64,000 nt of DNA. It comes from Blastobasis lacticolella. Its lineage: Eukaryota; Arthropoda; Insecta; Lepidoptera; Blastobasidae. Within the stretch, counting starts at the first letter, position 1; each line of letters starts with the position of its first letter. Below are positions 30,290 through 41,351 of this stretch, piece by piece. The notes beneath the pieces were generated by a model, which had not been told where the DNA came from, searched no databases, and saw nothing but the letters and a program-made list of their open reading frames with translations. Location of the stretch: the NCBI GenBank assembly GCA_905147135.1, contig LR990053.1, forward strand, positions 18,364,501 to 18,428,500, written 5' to 3'. The position numbers and the translations under genes were made by a program.

Positions 30290-30490
30290 GAGAACCCTCG
30301 ACCAAGTTTCCTCATACAAACGTTTTCAAAGCTACTGAATCGTTTTTATTAAAATAAACCTAAGGACCATCTACATTAAACCGTGTCGAAATCGGTTCAT
30401 CCGTTTGGGAGCTACATATACAGACATACACACACCTCCACACACACACATGGCAGACCCACACATAAATTATACCACTCTGTTTTCGCC
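30290..30490 (-). repeat. NR1 dispersed repeat
   Basis: GAACCCTCGACCAAGTTTCC, AAATCGGTTCATCCGTTTGG, GAGCTACATATACAGACATA and CACACACAC-rich DNA, as in other NR1 copies. Confidence 0.5.
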
Positions 30491-30774
30491 GGCACTATAA
30501 GCGATAAAAGTACTGGTATGAAAATGAAAATAACATGGGCAATAGCATAAGGTTACGTGAAAAGTGCAATAATGTCAGTAGTGAAGATTAGGTACAAAGA
30601 TTTTTAAATGAATGTTGGTGTTTCGGGTCATAAAAACAAATGAGACTTGCTCGATTGCGATTGCAGTGGTGCAATTCTCTGCGTGTATGTTTCGTCTTTC
30701 TGTGACTTTTCGTTTCGTAGTCGTTTCTTATCGTCATTGAGTTTGTGTGGTAGTGGCAGTGGTGCCTATTAAAC

Positions 30775-30862
30775 TCAGCGGCAATATTCTTGCGGGACCG
30801 ATAACCAAGGTTGAGCAACGTTCGCAGAGTCCGAGAACTGGATGGGTGACCGTTTCGTAATT
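30775..30862 (+). repeat. 5S rRNA-like sequence (SINE3-type or pseudogene)
   Basis: ACCGATAACCAAGGTTGAGC, AACGTTCGCAGAGTCCGAG and AACTGGATGGGTGACCGTTT follow the 3' two thirds of animal 5S rRNA (CGATCACCGAAGTTAAGCA...ACTTGGATGGGTGACCG). Many positions are altered and the 5' third does not fit. It is not a working 5S gene. A promoter borrowed by a SINE, or a pseudogene, would fit. Confidence 0.55.
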
Positions 30863-30884
30863 TGTTTTTTATAACACTAACGTC

Positions 30885-30960
30885 GCTAACAAGCTTACGG
30901 CCCGCCCAATGGTAAGCTGTCACCGCAGCCTATGGACGTTTGCAATACCAGGGGCATCAC
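30885..30960 (-). repeat. LT2 tail
   Basis: ACAAGCTTACGGCCCGCCCA, ATGGTAAGCTGTCACCGC, AGCCTATGGACGTTTGCAA, ending in a CATCAT run just beyond. Confidence 0.6.
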
Positions 30961-31284
30961 CAATCATCATCATCATCACCAAATAGCCTTATCTACCAGT
31001 CAACCAGGAGATAAAGGGTCAAGAAAAAGTAAGGCGGTGCAAGAGAAGCTACTAAACAAGATGGAGGAGGGGAACCGTTTATGCCATTCGGTGGGTGTGC
31101 CTCTTAATACCGTTGGCGAAGCGAGGTTGACCAAGGTCTTCCGCTGGGGAATTTCAGACTGGTCGAACAGTGTCGTGATCCGATTGGCTCCCGTAACAGT
31201 ATTCCCATACAACAAGGAGATACAGATTTAGTGAAGCGGTAGAACATACTGATGCGTGAAATAACCACACTGCAAACTAGCTCG
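30961..31284. other. No gene recognised
   Basis: A 99-codon plus frame (30932-31231) begins inside the LT2 tail. It includes SWSNSVVIRLAPV-like residues without a domain I know. Possibly an old transposon piece. Confidence 0.35.
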
Positions 31285-31286
31285 CT

Positions 31287-31490
31287 AATGACTAGTGTCC
31301 GACCGAAGGTCAATTTCTGGTCGAAGCTGAAGCCGAATTCGATTTATAGGCTATCGCCCAAAACAAAGGTTTAAAAGCCATAAGAATTTATTTATTAATG
31401 TAATAATATTTTACAGAATTAATAAAATCACCTTCGGCGAAATCTTCGAGATCCAAAGGTGGCCAAAGCCGAAGCTTCGGAACCGACAGA
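31287..31490. mobile_element. Possible MITE with GAAG/CTTC-rich imperfect ends
   Basis: The left end (AGTGTCCGACCGAAGGTC, GTCGAAGCTGAAGCCGAA) and the right end (CCAAAGCCGAAGCTTCGG, AACCGACAG) are imperfectly complementary around an AT-rich middle. The terminal match is loose, so the element class is open. Confidence 0.35.
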
Positions 31491-31494
31491 ATAA

Positions 31495-31735
31495 CGTCGG
31501 GAAGCCCTCGACCAAGTGTACATTTTCTCAATTTTTTTCTGAACTACTAACAAAGCTAAGAAGCATCTCGATTAAATTGCCTTTAAAATAAAGAAAATCA
31601 CATCGCAATCAGTCCATCCCTTCGGGAGATAGCTACGATGTCGCACACACCGTCACATATACAAAGAGCCACCTACACACTTCAAACTTTTTCTTTTTTC
31701 GTCGGCGGTTTGAAACAGAACCGAACAGTATAAAA
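31495..31735 (-). repeat. NR1 dispersed repeat
   Basis: GTCGGGAAGCCCTCGACCAA, CTAAGAAGCATCTCGATTAA, ATCAGTCCATCCCTTCGGG, ending TTTTTTCGTCGGCGG. The two ends are CGTCGG-like and inverted. Confidence 0.5.
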
Positions 31736-31819
31736 TTGCACGAAAATAAAATGCAATAGCAGAATCGCACCATAGGCTGCTCGCTGCACTATCGTGACGA
31801 TGTGCATTAAAGAGAGATA

Positions 31820-32113
31820 GCTTATCTGCTGGCTTTCACGCCGCTGTTTAGATATAGATTGAAGAACGAGCTTGTTGGAAGTATATTTTAATAGAAAGGT
31901 TACTACGTCCGTCTGTCTGTTTTTATATCCGCTGACTCCTTATAAGTTAATCACTATATATTATTGACAGAAAAATTGCTTATCTGCTGGCATTCACGCC
32001 GCTGTATAGATATAGATTGAAGAACGAGCTTGTTGGAAGTATAGTATAAGATAAAGACGGTTACCGCGTCTGTCTGTCTGTCTTTATTTCCGCTGACTCC
32101 TTCTAAATTAGTA
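31820..32113 (+). repeat. 158-bp tandem duplication
   Basis: Unit 1 starts at 31820 and unit 2 at 31978, both GCTTATCTGCTGGC(T/A)TTCAC. Shared blocks: GCCGCTGT(T/A)TAGATATAG, GAAGAACGAGCTTGTTGGAA, TCTGTCTGT and TTTCCGCTGACTCCTT-like. Identity is high with some indels. Confidence 0.9.
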
Positions 32114-32164
32114 ATTTGCCAACAGATTAACACTTTTTATTACATTCTTGGTACCACCACATTG

Positions 32165-32430
32165 GCCGTGTGGTGTCCGGCAGAGTAGAATAGCACCAAC
32201 CCCTTTCACTCGTGGGTGTCGTACAAGGCGACTAATGTTTTCAAGGCAAAAGAAAGGGAAAGAGTCTCCGTAGTCTGGAAAATGGGCAGCAGCATTTTCC
32301 ATTGTTATATTTAAACACTGCGATCTCCAACCTGCCTGCCAAGCGTGGAGATTATGGCAATAACCTCCCCTTTCGTGGGAGAGGCCCTAAGTCCTGCAGT
32401 GGACTGTTACGGGCTATGATGATGATTACA
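32165..32430 (+). mobile_element. LT1 LINE 3' end, copy 3
   Basis: GTGTGGTGTCCGGCAGAGTA, GTGTCGTACAAGGCGACTAA, GGGCAGCAGCATTTTCC, TGCAGTGGACTGTTACGGGC and an ATGATGATGA tail. It is followed within about 20 bases by a reversed SINE-B. Confidence 0.75.
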
Positions 32431-32447
32431 TTCTTATGGTGTGACAT

Positions 32448-32560
32448 CATCTTGGCGTTAATGTCCCGGTTATGCTCTCGCGCAAGAGGGCCCGTGGTCC
32501 GCCTTGATCATGTACCAGAATTTCGCACATCAGGTAATTACCTCGTGACCCTGCTACGTG
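32448..32560 (-). mobile_element. SINE-B 3' fragment
   Basis: ATCTTGGCGTTAATGTCCC, TGCTCTCGCGCAAGAGGGCC, GTCCGCCTTGATCATG, ATCAGGTAATTACC, then a deletion to CGTGACCCTGCTAC. Confidence 0.78.
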
Positions 32561-32799
32561 TTTTTTGAGAGCCTGAGCAGTGGAATTTGGCCCTGTTATT
32601 GTCATCATAACCTGATACCATACATTTCCGGCTACCATTTACGTATTGAAATATACAATGCCTAGGAAATACAAATACATTTCCTGGGAAATATGAACTT
32701 GTGAAGTATATAAATACGATAAATTTGTATGAAATTCTATGTTTCACTCATTTTCGGTAACATATTATATCTACACCAAATCTGTCGACCATACGGTCG

Positions 32800-32915
32800 G
32801 TCGGTCAGCGTGTCACTGTGTTTTTCCTTCCTACTTTCCAACCCCCCTACTTTTTGACGATTGACAGAGATATTTAATGTCCTAATCAATAAAGAAATTT
32901 TGAATTTTTGAATTT
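32800..32915 (+). repeat. LT6 repeat, 3' part
   Basis: GTCAGCGTGTCACTGTG, CCTTCCTACTTTCC, TTTGACGATTGACAGAGATA, TTTAATGTCCTAATCAATAA, and a TTTTGAATTT tail. Confidence 0.7.
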
Positions 32916-33274
32916 TGTCCACCATTGACGATTTCGACGAATCAATTATTCTTTTCCATTCTATCTAGTATCATCACATTGGATTTTCCATTTACGTTCA
33001 CTCAATACTCTAACAATGTACCAACTTGAAACTACAGCGGCTGTGGTGTCCGGTACCAGCATCGCTTACGCCTCTAAAAAGCCAATCTATATTAGAGCCC
33101 TACGGCATGCAATCAAGGATTTTACATTAAAAACCTCAAACAAACTTTACATGAAATTAAAAATGAAATGGAATGAAAATTGAAATACTCTAGCCATCAC
33201 AGTTGGGAAGAGTGGCTGGTTCTGGTGCTGCCTGTACTCCAGATTACCAGCTTTTTTCTAAACATTGTTCTAAA
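32916..33274. other. No gene seen
   Basis: Unassigned, though CTGGTTCTGGTGCTGCCTGT (about 33212) recurs in diverged form near 33438, so it belongs to the repeat cluster that follows. Confidence 0.45.
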
Positions 33275-33596
33275 TTCAGTCGTCTAAATTCAGAAGAAAA
33301 AGCGTCAGAGCAAATCTAAATGGAATGTATTGCGCATAGAATAAAGTCCATCTTTGTATCGCTTATATAGGCTAGGCCATTACTCGCCTCAATTGCGACA
33401 ATAAAATACTTATTAACACTAGCCTGTGAAGAGTGAATGGTTCTAGTACTGCCTGTACTTCAGATTACCATCCCTTACATAACATGTGACGCGTTGCCCC
33501 GCTTTTCAAAAATCCTTGGACCTTATTTTATGAGCAATACATTCCACGTTGATTTGCTCTCTTTTTGCCTCTAAATTTAGACGACTAAACTTAGCC
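33275..33596. repeat. Inverted repeat pair, about 80-bp arms
   Basis: The left arm (33275-33355: TCAGTCGTCTAAATTCAG, GAGCAAATCTAAATGGAATG, TATTGCGCATAGAATAA) is matched by the reverse complement of 33514-33596 (TTTAGTCGTCTAAATTTAG, GAGCAAATCAACGTGGAATG, TATTGCTCATAAAATAA). The spacer is about 160 bp. It could be a foldback element. Confidence 0.75.
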
Positions 33597-33767
33597 ATAT
33601 ATAATAAGCGCATTACATCTAGAAGCTCTAATCAGGCCAATATAAATAACTGCCTAATCATACAATAACGTGCTTAAGAAAGTTAAGCTCTTAAGTGGCA
33701 TATTTTGTGTGTGTCTGTAGGTATGTGAAATAAATCTTTCATATTATATAAACTAGCACTAGAAAGC

Positions 33768-34320
33768 ACTATACAACAGTTCATCGACACACAAACGTTA
33801 ATTTTGTATGGCGTTGAAACCTCACCTCACAAATAACACCTACTCCTATTATACCTACTATCTATAAATTTCGGTCTGTGAATGTTTGATATACTTATTA
33901 AATTAATGTTAGTTTTAGTCTGTTTTATGTTCTTTTATCTTCTTCTTTTGTAGCACCGCCTTGTAATTTTTGATAAATGTTCTTTTTCTGATAATAAGAA
34001 TCTATTTTTGATAATGGTTGACTTGTGTAAAAAGCTAAGTAGCTTTAAGTCCGCCATTGTACTGTAATGTGCATGAAGATTTAAATGAATAACAGGCTAA
34101 AGCAAGTTTGTGTGTGCATCTGTGTCTGTTTGTTAGAGAGATATTTTAATTATATAAATATTCAAAATGCCAATGGCATGTGGCATGCTTTGTGTATCTG
34201 GGTGTGTGTCTGTATGTGGGAGATAAAAGCTCCACATATAAACTTTCAAAGGCACTATACAGCAGTTCATCGACACACAAACGTTAATTTTGTATGGCGA
34301 CGAAACCTCACCGCCGCTGG
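33768..34320 (+). repeat. Direct repeat pair, about 55 bp, 484 bp apart
   Basis: CACTATACAACAGTTCATCG, ACACACAAACGTTAATTTTG and TATGGCGTTGAAACCTCACC at 33768-33828 recur almost unchanged at 34252-34312. ACGCGCCTAAATTGCGACAA (about 34352) likewise echoes ACTCGCCTCAATTGCGACAA (about 33382). One repeat family is present in several pieces here. Confidence 0.75.
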
Positions 34321-34900
34321 AACAGCGCGGCACGCCGCCACACGCGCCATTACGCGCCTAAATTGCGACAATAAAATGATTACCAGGATTTGTGCCGCCA
34401 CAGCAACGGGGAAAGCAATCGGAAATTGAACACGGTACTACACGATTAGAGCCTGTACAGATATAGGCTTTTTTTGGGCGCGGTGTCCCAAATGCCTATG
34501 AAATTTTGGACCTTGTATTCGGGTGGTGCGATGGTGGAATTGCGCTGTGGGCACCGATCGAAGAAAATCCTCAGAATACTTCCCATTGTACAGCCGGTAG
34601 AACACACGCAAAAAACATTTACAAGAATTTTTGGAAAGAGTTTTTGGTATTCTGCTACCAATGGACTTTCATTGACATTCCACTGAAACTGGTAACAAGT
34701 CTAATTATGTCTCGATTGTGGACTAAAACGGCAGTCTGTCGGTAAATTTCAGATGGCAACTTCTTTTTAAATTATTTTGAATAATTGTAAATACATCATC
34801 ATCACAATTACCATATCTACTATCATATCCTGATCACTATTCCCTTCAAGGCCAGATGTTCCATCTTCGGCCGCATCGTCAGTTTCAACAGGTGAAATGG
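34321..34900. other. No gene recognised
   Basis: Two overlapping plus frames (34474-34686, 34506-34745) show no domain. TTCCATCTTCGGCCGCATCG at about 34859 resembles part of LT5. Confidence 0.4.
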
Positions 34901-34906
34901 CGAACA

Positions 34907-34931
34907 ATCTCACTTGTTGTAAGTGAGATTT
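34907..34931. repeat. Perfect 9-bp inverted repeat (hairpin)
   Basis: AATCTCACT (34907-34915) and AGTGAGATT (34923-34931) are exact complements around TGTTGTA. Confidence 0.8.
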
Positions 34932-34959
34932 TGAACCTCCTCCTCAGTCGTTCACTCTT

Positions 34960-35312
34960 GACAGAGTGGTCGTGGTTTCATGACGATGCGTCTTCTCTGG
35001 ATAACGCAGCCCCCGCGATGCGCCTCCACTTGTTGCGGTCTTCAGCGTTACGGGAACATTCAACAATTGTACTACGTGTTGCAGCCTTTATTAGGTCTGT
35101 CCAACGCGTAGGCGATCGACCTCGTGATCGTTTGCCCTCCACTGTCCCTTGGACAACGAGTCGTTCCATGGAGCTCTGGTTTCGAACAATGTGTCCGAAG
35201 TATTTGAGTATTCGTATTTGCACAGTCGACGATAATCTTTCCTTGATTTTAAGCTCTTCCAAGATCGAGACATTGGTCCGAAACGCCGATTTTGAACCAG
35301 GCCAGTCTAATA
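34960..35312 (-). pseudogene. RTE-like LINE ORF2 C-terminus, remnant
   Basis: On the minus strand SKSAFRTNVSILEELKIKER, then LSSTVQIRILKYFGHIVRNQ, SSMERLVVQGTVEGKRSRGR, SPTRWTDLIKAATRSTIVEC, SRNAEDRNKWRRIAGAALSR. This is the standard end of a very common insect endonuclease/reverse-transcriptase LINE (FGH--R---LE-LV-QG-VEGKR-RGRSPTRWTD). The frame is unbroken for about 105 codons, so decay is modest. A CATCATCATCAC run at about 34797 is probably its (ATG)n tail. It is truncated at 35312, before the reverse transcriptase. Confidence 0.82.
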
Positions 35313-35325
35313 AAAAAAACTAGCT

Positions 35326-36754
35326 TTCCTACCATACTACCGCATTGTGAAGGTAGCCTGTTGAACCTCATCTGTACATAAACTAATACTATTTACACCA
35401 AATAAGGCTTACGAAGTGATAATACCTGTAACTACCAAACACCTCGCCGAGAGAAGCCCCTTGCACAACATACACCGGTTAATGTAATTCAGCTTAACTG
35501 TATGCTAAGTGTATCAAACTAAACTCAATTTGAGCTCGTAACGTTGCAAGCTCCGCCTCCGGTATCAGCATACACCCTACCAGCAGGTAAATCTTTCTTA
35601 ATAAAGGTTAAGGGGGCAACTAACAGCCAATGTTGGTGGCTGAGTGTATTAAACAAGATTCGTGTTAGACTAGCGTGGAGTATATTAGCTGTTTTATAGG
35701 AATAGGTCACTTTACACTTTACTTCTTTATTGTACACAAAATAATAAATGGAATTTAATACAAAGGCGAGCTTAACTCAATAGTTGCGTTACCAGCAAAC
35801 CGATAGTCAGCATGTAGGAATATAATACGATTTAATAATGAATACAATAAATATACTATGACTAAAACAGTCAGTTTTAGGAAACATATACAGGAGCAAG
35901 AGAGTTATAAAACAATTTTTACTCTAAAACGGACCTCGTGGTTCCTCGGAACAAATTACGCTTTCTCTTAGTTTCGAATTTCTTATCACTGACCCATTTA
36001 GATTGATCACACTGTACCTATATATTTTCGTAAACAACATTATATGTTTAAATTGTTTCGGCTGTAGTAAGAACTCTTTATACCATTAACAGTTTCAATA
36101 ATTATAATCTTTATTGCGAGCACATGACGTATGTACCCTAACTGCAGACTAAACTCCTTCAAAATGTTTAGCCCCAGTTTTGAAATTATGAGCAAAATTC
36201 GTCCACAACTAAAATCGTTTTTAATGTATGTTGGGTTGGTAAGCCTCCCACTGCCTCACCTACAGTCATGGAGCGATTACACAGAGACGTTTATCCGAAT
36301 ACGAGGGCTATTATAATTCGGGTTCACGACTAGTGTAAACGAACTCCCCGAATCCTTGCAGCTTAGAATCAAATCAATGGTCTAGTAGATTACAGTTTCA
36401 GAGGAACTGTCTTCCACACACCCTTAGGTTGTGCAATGAGCTCTCTGCTGAGGTTTTCCCAAGTACAACATTAAGTTCTTCAAGAAGTTCTTCATGGCAC
36501 CAAACTTAAAAGTTCTTCTGTACATTTCTCGTCGTTCATAGGCTTCTGTAATCGCTCGCCATACCTATTATTTGCCATATCAGTAAGCTACTCATCGACG
36601 AGATTGCGGAGTGTACTAACCGGGTCCGCGATCGCGCTGAGAAATAGCATATGACTTGGTAGTTTTTAGTCTGTAGAACTGTCATTTTCAATAAAAGGCG
36701 ATTCCCACATAATCATCTTTAGATATCAGTAAATGAATTTTCCCCACTTTCCCC
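35326..36754. other. No gene seen
   Basis: AT-rich and unassigned, with only short chance frames. Confidence 0.45.
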
Positions 36755-36810
36755 ACAATTGCTTAACATCAGGCGGACAGCAGGCTTGTTTGCCACATTA
36801 TTAGTAAAAC
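36755..36810 (+). repeat. LT2-like tail
   Basis: GCTTAACATCAGGCGGACAG, CAGGCTTGTTTGCCAC. Confidence 0.5.
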
Positions 36811-37817
36811 GTCCTAAGCGAATTTCACTGATATCCGAATATCAGTCGAGTGCTTTCGTGAACCCGATTTCGGGTAACGACGAAAATATCATTTCACCAT
36901 GAGGGCTTTCAAAGCGCAGGGTCCAAAGGCTTAATCTACAAAAGGTTTGTTTGTATAAACGATCAAAATACTCTCGGACACATGGTACGGCCAAGTAACA
37001 GTTTTCCACTAATACCGGTATAAATTCCACTTAGAACCATTTAGTCTCTTTGAGGATTTTCACGTCTTAAATGTCGAAGCCACTTTCATTCATTTGCAAT
37101 TCAAGAGGGATAGTTAATTTCAATAAATGTATTAACCCAAGTTTTAATTATTCCGCCGGCGAATAAAATTCGAATGAAATCATTCTATTTTTCTGAGTAC
37201 TGGGTATTATTTTGATAAAGAAAATATTTGAGTGAAATTTTATATGTTTGACGTTCGAATATACTATACTATAGACTAATAGATACGCCGTTGCGTCATA
37301 TTTGCTTTATATTGTAACGATATTTTACTTCACTTTTATTTATTCCCTTAGATATTTCACCCCCTTTTTCGTAGTCGATTAAAAAGTAACTAAGCCTCAT
37401 TTTGGTTCGCTGCTTCATCATAAATAACATTGCTGTAAAAGTGTATTTATAGTGTAAAAAATACATTTTTATAAACGGCTTAGTATAAGGATTTAAAAAT
37501 GATAGGGATAATTGTTCATGTACTAAAGAAAGGTAGGAGAGCAAAGGACCGTGTTAGTAATATTTCATCCTATTTTCATATACGATGGAAGTGTTCTACG
37601 TATAGGGACAAATCCCTGGGTAAACCTTCAGTTAAACATGGAATATCTTGGCGAGTGGCTCTCTATATAGGCCCAAGACATGAATTAAATATTTGCCTCT
37701 CTGAGCGTACGGAACGTGCTTGCGCTGGCCGCTTTTTACTGAGCTTTGTGCCCATGCACACAGTTGCCACACATCGCTTTATGGTATCAATGTCTTTGGA
37801 GATTTTGTAATATTACA
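36811..37817. other. No gene recognised
   Basis: The plus frame 37499-37810 (103 codons) is open but has no recognisable domain and ends where an LT2 tail begins. Treated as chance or old transposon. Confidence 0.4.
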
Positions 37818-37856
37818 TTATCAGACAAACAGGCATGCGGGCCACCTAATGGAAAG
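37818..37856 (-). repeat. LT2 tail fragment
   Basis: CAGACAAACAGGCATGCGGG followed by CCACCTAATGG. Confidence 0.55.
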
Positions 37857-37884
37857 ATAAGAAAATCAGTATAATGAAAAAAAA

Positions 37885-38012
37885 TTCTTGGATAATTCAC
37901 ACAGCGCCATCTAGGCTCACAGTATGCAAAGCTTGTATTAGCTATTGAAGCCAGAAAATTGATAAACTACGTATATATTTTTTAAATAAATTTAAATACT
38001 TATTATACAGGT
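37885..38012 (-). mobile_element. SINE-A 3' half
   Basis: TTGGATAATTCACACAGCGC, CATCTAGGCTCACAGTATGC, TGATAAACTACGTATATA, TTAAATACTTATTATACAGG. The head and first half are missing. Confidence 0.75.
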
Positions 38013-38699
38013 TCTCAATAGTACAGAAAATCTTCAAATAATGATGATGACAGTTGGCAAGTTATTGCGTTGATAGAACCGTTGAAGACTCCATAATCCA
38101 ATATATCTCACCCGTTGATGATTCGATGTTATCCGACTTATCAGCATTCGTTTCATTTTATTGTTAAGGTAACCTCCGAGCTTAACATTATATATTACAT
38201 TTTCTAGGTACAGTACATTCTCAACACAGTATTCAATACTATGAAAACACATACAAGAACTTACATTGAATGGTCCAGCTTGAATAGTAAGTGAAGCGTA
38301 CCGAATATTCAAGCCACAGAATACGAGCGAAATCTTGTCTCCATTAGTAAAAGGAGAGTGCTGTGAATGGTCTGCACCTGTGGTCTGCATAGAAATGGGT
38401 TACAGCAGAATACTTAGCACCAATACAGTAACTTAAGTTCAACTCACTGCTGCTACACAAGTCGGCTCTTTGGGTTAAACTTAAAATCAAATTGCTTCAT
38501 GGTGCAGTAATATGGAGCACACATCACGTACTATTAATAATTACTACTTTAACGCAATATAAAATATCAGTAGAAAAAACAGTTATTTATAAAAAAAAAT
38601 TATGGTACTCAGTGTCAAACGAGTAGATAGCCCACCTCATAATAAGTGGTAACTATCGCCCATAACTAAGGCAACAAAAATGCAGAACCGCAGGTTTGT
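38013..38699. other. No gene recognised
   Basis: The minus frame 38034-38390 (118 codons) shows no domain. Confidence 0.4.
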
Positions 38700-38885
38700 T
38701 GTCACTTTGAGTACTCAGATAAAATGCCTCATACCTGTAATTTACTACCTTGCCCTTCAAACCGGAATACAATAATGCAAACATTAAAGCTTGGCGGCAG
38801 AACTAGATAAGGCGGTAGTACTCACCCAAGCAGACTCCTCAGGCTTGACAGGGTCCTACCACCTGATACCAAATCTGAGTTAATA
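38700..38885 (+). repeat. LT8 repeat
   Basis: CTCATACCTGTAATTTACTA, CCTTCAAACCGGAATACAAT, GGCGGTAGTACTCACCCAAG, CTTGACAGGGTCCTACCACC. Also at 48950-49090 and reversed at 59100-59220. It is a familiar lepidopteran repeat, probably a LINE 3' end. Confidence 0.65.
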
Positions 38886-39964
38886 TTAAAATTAACGTTC
38901 CGTGGAAGTGAGTCCGCTCAAGCGACACTGTAACAGAGCGGCAATTGATAGTCGCAGCGCAGTATTATCCATCTCCAGAAGTCCTGTTTTTGAATCTATC
39001 CTGACAAATCTATAGCGAGATCAATAGTGAAATACCTATCTCTTTCACACTTGTGCTAAGTTGCTAGAGATAGAAAAGACAGGCACTAGAAGGCGAGCGC
39101 TCGCGTGGATGCGATCGGTCCAAAAATAGGGCCCTAGGTCTGGACTTGCATGGTTGCCCCGGTAGGGTTCACAACAAAGCCAATTGCGTACCACCTTGTT
39201 CTGAGCCGTGAACTGTGCCGCCATCCTTTAACATTTACGACCTGCTGAGCTGAAATAAAGCCGCACTCAATCGAAGAACGGTTCGAACGTGGGATCGCAG
39301 CCACTCTCCAATATTCAATTTATTTTCTAACTACCACACCCGATACACATACGCATGTCGACACCAAGAGCCACAGACTGGGTTTTTCCTATACTTTCGC
39401 AGCGAATAACATCCAGTCTAAAGAAATCGTTGGTTTGTTTTTCCATTCTGTGGCGCGAGGGTTGTGTTACGTTACAAGTCTGGGTGAACAGTCTCAAGGG
39501 ACGTCCACTGATTGAAAAAGAAAACAGCTTCTCCGCTGTCCGATTGATTCTTTGCACCCTCGCCGCGTGTATATCTTGCCTTACATAGTCCGGGAGAGGT
39601 AGCGGATAGCAGTATCTAAGGTAGTACCATAAAATTAAATTGTACAATTCGATTTATGTAAAACACTGTCGTATTTGTTATGGCCCATGAACGGGCAAAT
39701 CAACCGATTTATTCTTTCATCGTTACCTAAACGTGCAGATTGAACATTTCATTAGGATTCAGTCCAAACAATTACCACAAACAACACGAACAGAAAAGTA
39801 TCACAACACAATAATTAGAACAAAACGTGAGAGTTAGTAAGGTAAAACTATTTATAACATACTAGTGGACCCGATGAGACTTTATAAAAAAAAATGCAAA
39901 TAGACTTAAAGATAGTAAATACAAAATATAAAATTGCACAAAATGAAATAATTACTTGGAGATA
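38886..39964. other. No gene seen
   Basis: Unassigned. The overlapping frames at 39327-39647 (minus) and 39355-39588 (plus) show no domain. ATACTAGTGGACCCGATGAG at 39861 may be an NR3 start. Confidence 0.4.
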
Positions 39965-41351
39965 GCATATTGCTACATTGTTAGCTGAATGCATTAAACA
40001 GAATGTACCCGAGAGTGTCATCGCTTTTAAGTTCGAACATGTAACACCTCAAGATATAGTTAAGCATAAAAATAAAAGCGACTGCCGACATCAATGATTT
40101 GTCAGTTAGAATTATTAGCTTTGTAGTTGATGTTATTGCTGTCCTTTTAGCGAATATATTTAATAAATGTGTTGATAATGGCGATTTTCCTGACCTGATG
40201 AAACATAGCAAAATTATTCCATTGTTTAAAATAGGTAGCACAACAAATCCCACAAATTTTAGACCAGTTTCAGTGTTACCGGCGTTAAGTAAAATATTTG
40301 AGAAAATCATATTAAACCAACTAAAAGTCCACTTTTATGGAAATAATCTATTGCATCCCAAACAATTCGGTTTTACTCGGGGTCGTTCAACAACAGATGC
40401 AGGTGTTAAACTAATTAAGCATGTCTTTGGGGCCTGGAAGGAATCACGTGATGCCTTAGGGGTGTTCTGTGATTTATCCAAGGCCTTCGATTGTGTTAAT
40501 TATGAAACTTTGGTCAGGAAATTGCAACATTATGGAATAAAGGGCTTAGCTCTAAACTTATTAAGTTCATATTTAAGTCAGAGAATTCAGAAGGTTGATG
40601 TGAACGGAGGAAGATCTGCAGGGTCTGTTGTCTCTATGGGGGTCCCACAGGGGTCAATTCTGGGTCCGTTTTTGTTTCTTATTTATGTAAATGATTTGCC
40701 GTACTTTGTGAAAGATACTCACGAAATTGTTTTGTTCGCTGATGATACATATTTAGTGTTTAAAATTAAAAGACAACAATTAACATATGACGACGTGAAC
40801 AAAGCTATTTCAGAAGTGGTAAACTGGTTTACGGTTACTAATTTATTACTGAATGGCAAAAAGACAAAATGTTTAAAATTCTCCTTGCCAAATGTTAGAT
40901 CAGTACCTACTAAAATACAAGTAAGAGGCGAAAATTTGGATCTTGTTGATTCCACAGTATTTTTATGCTTTACTCTAGATAGTAGCTTACAATGGGGTCC
41001 ACACATTGATAAATTGGCGAAAAGGCTAAGTTCTGCAGCATATGCTGTAAAAAAGATACGAGGTTATTCTGATGAGGCAAGGTTAGTTTACGTTAGTTAT
41101 TTCCACAGCATTATGACTTATGTAATACTGCTGTGGGGCACGCTAAACTTAACAAGATAAACTTGTTACTGGTTCTTATCGTCTGGCGAAAGTCCATAAA
41201 TCATTTATGTCTACGCTTTTATAATAATGTTCCAACAGATATACAGAATTTATCATTGAATCAATTTAAAGCCACTATAAAAATCAAATTATGTTAAAAA
41301 AGTTTTTATAGTATATCTGAATATGAAAATGAAAAAAGTCCATGGGACTGA
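39960..41351 (+). pseudogene. Jockey/CR1-like LINE reverse transcriptase, with internal deletion
   Basis: From about 39980 an upstream frame reads LAECIKQNVPESVIAFKFEH, VTPQDIVKHKNKSD. A shift near 40070 passes into TADINDLSVRIISFVV, and the frame then stays open to 41160 (353 codons counted from TTG 40099). Reverse transcriptase motifs: NFRPVSVLPALSKIFEKIIL (about residues 53-72), FGFTRGRSTTD (90-100), DLSKAFD with the first catalytic Asp (125-131), GVPQGSILGP (181-190) and FADDT with the catalytic Asp pair (213-217). After WGTLNLTR and a stop, sequence in the next frame gives FYNNVPTDIQNLSLNQFKAT, then a stop, then KSFYSISEYENEKSPWD and TGA at 41349-41351. That is the normal C-terminal end of such LINEs, so the piece between has been lost. 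5'-truncated: no endonuclease. It is dead but well preserved. Confidence 0.88.

Noticed and set aside
34085..34429. 114-codon frame rich in C, V and W
   Set aside because: It runs across a TGTGTGTCTG-rich stretch and one arm of the direct repeat pair, so it is repeat-derived.
34856..35323. 155-codon plus frame
   Set aside because: It lies antisense to the RTE-like LINE C-terminus, whose minus-strand protein is clearly recognisable.
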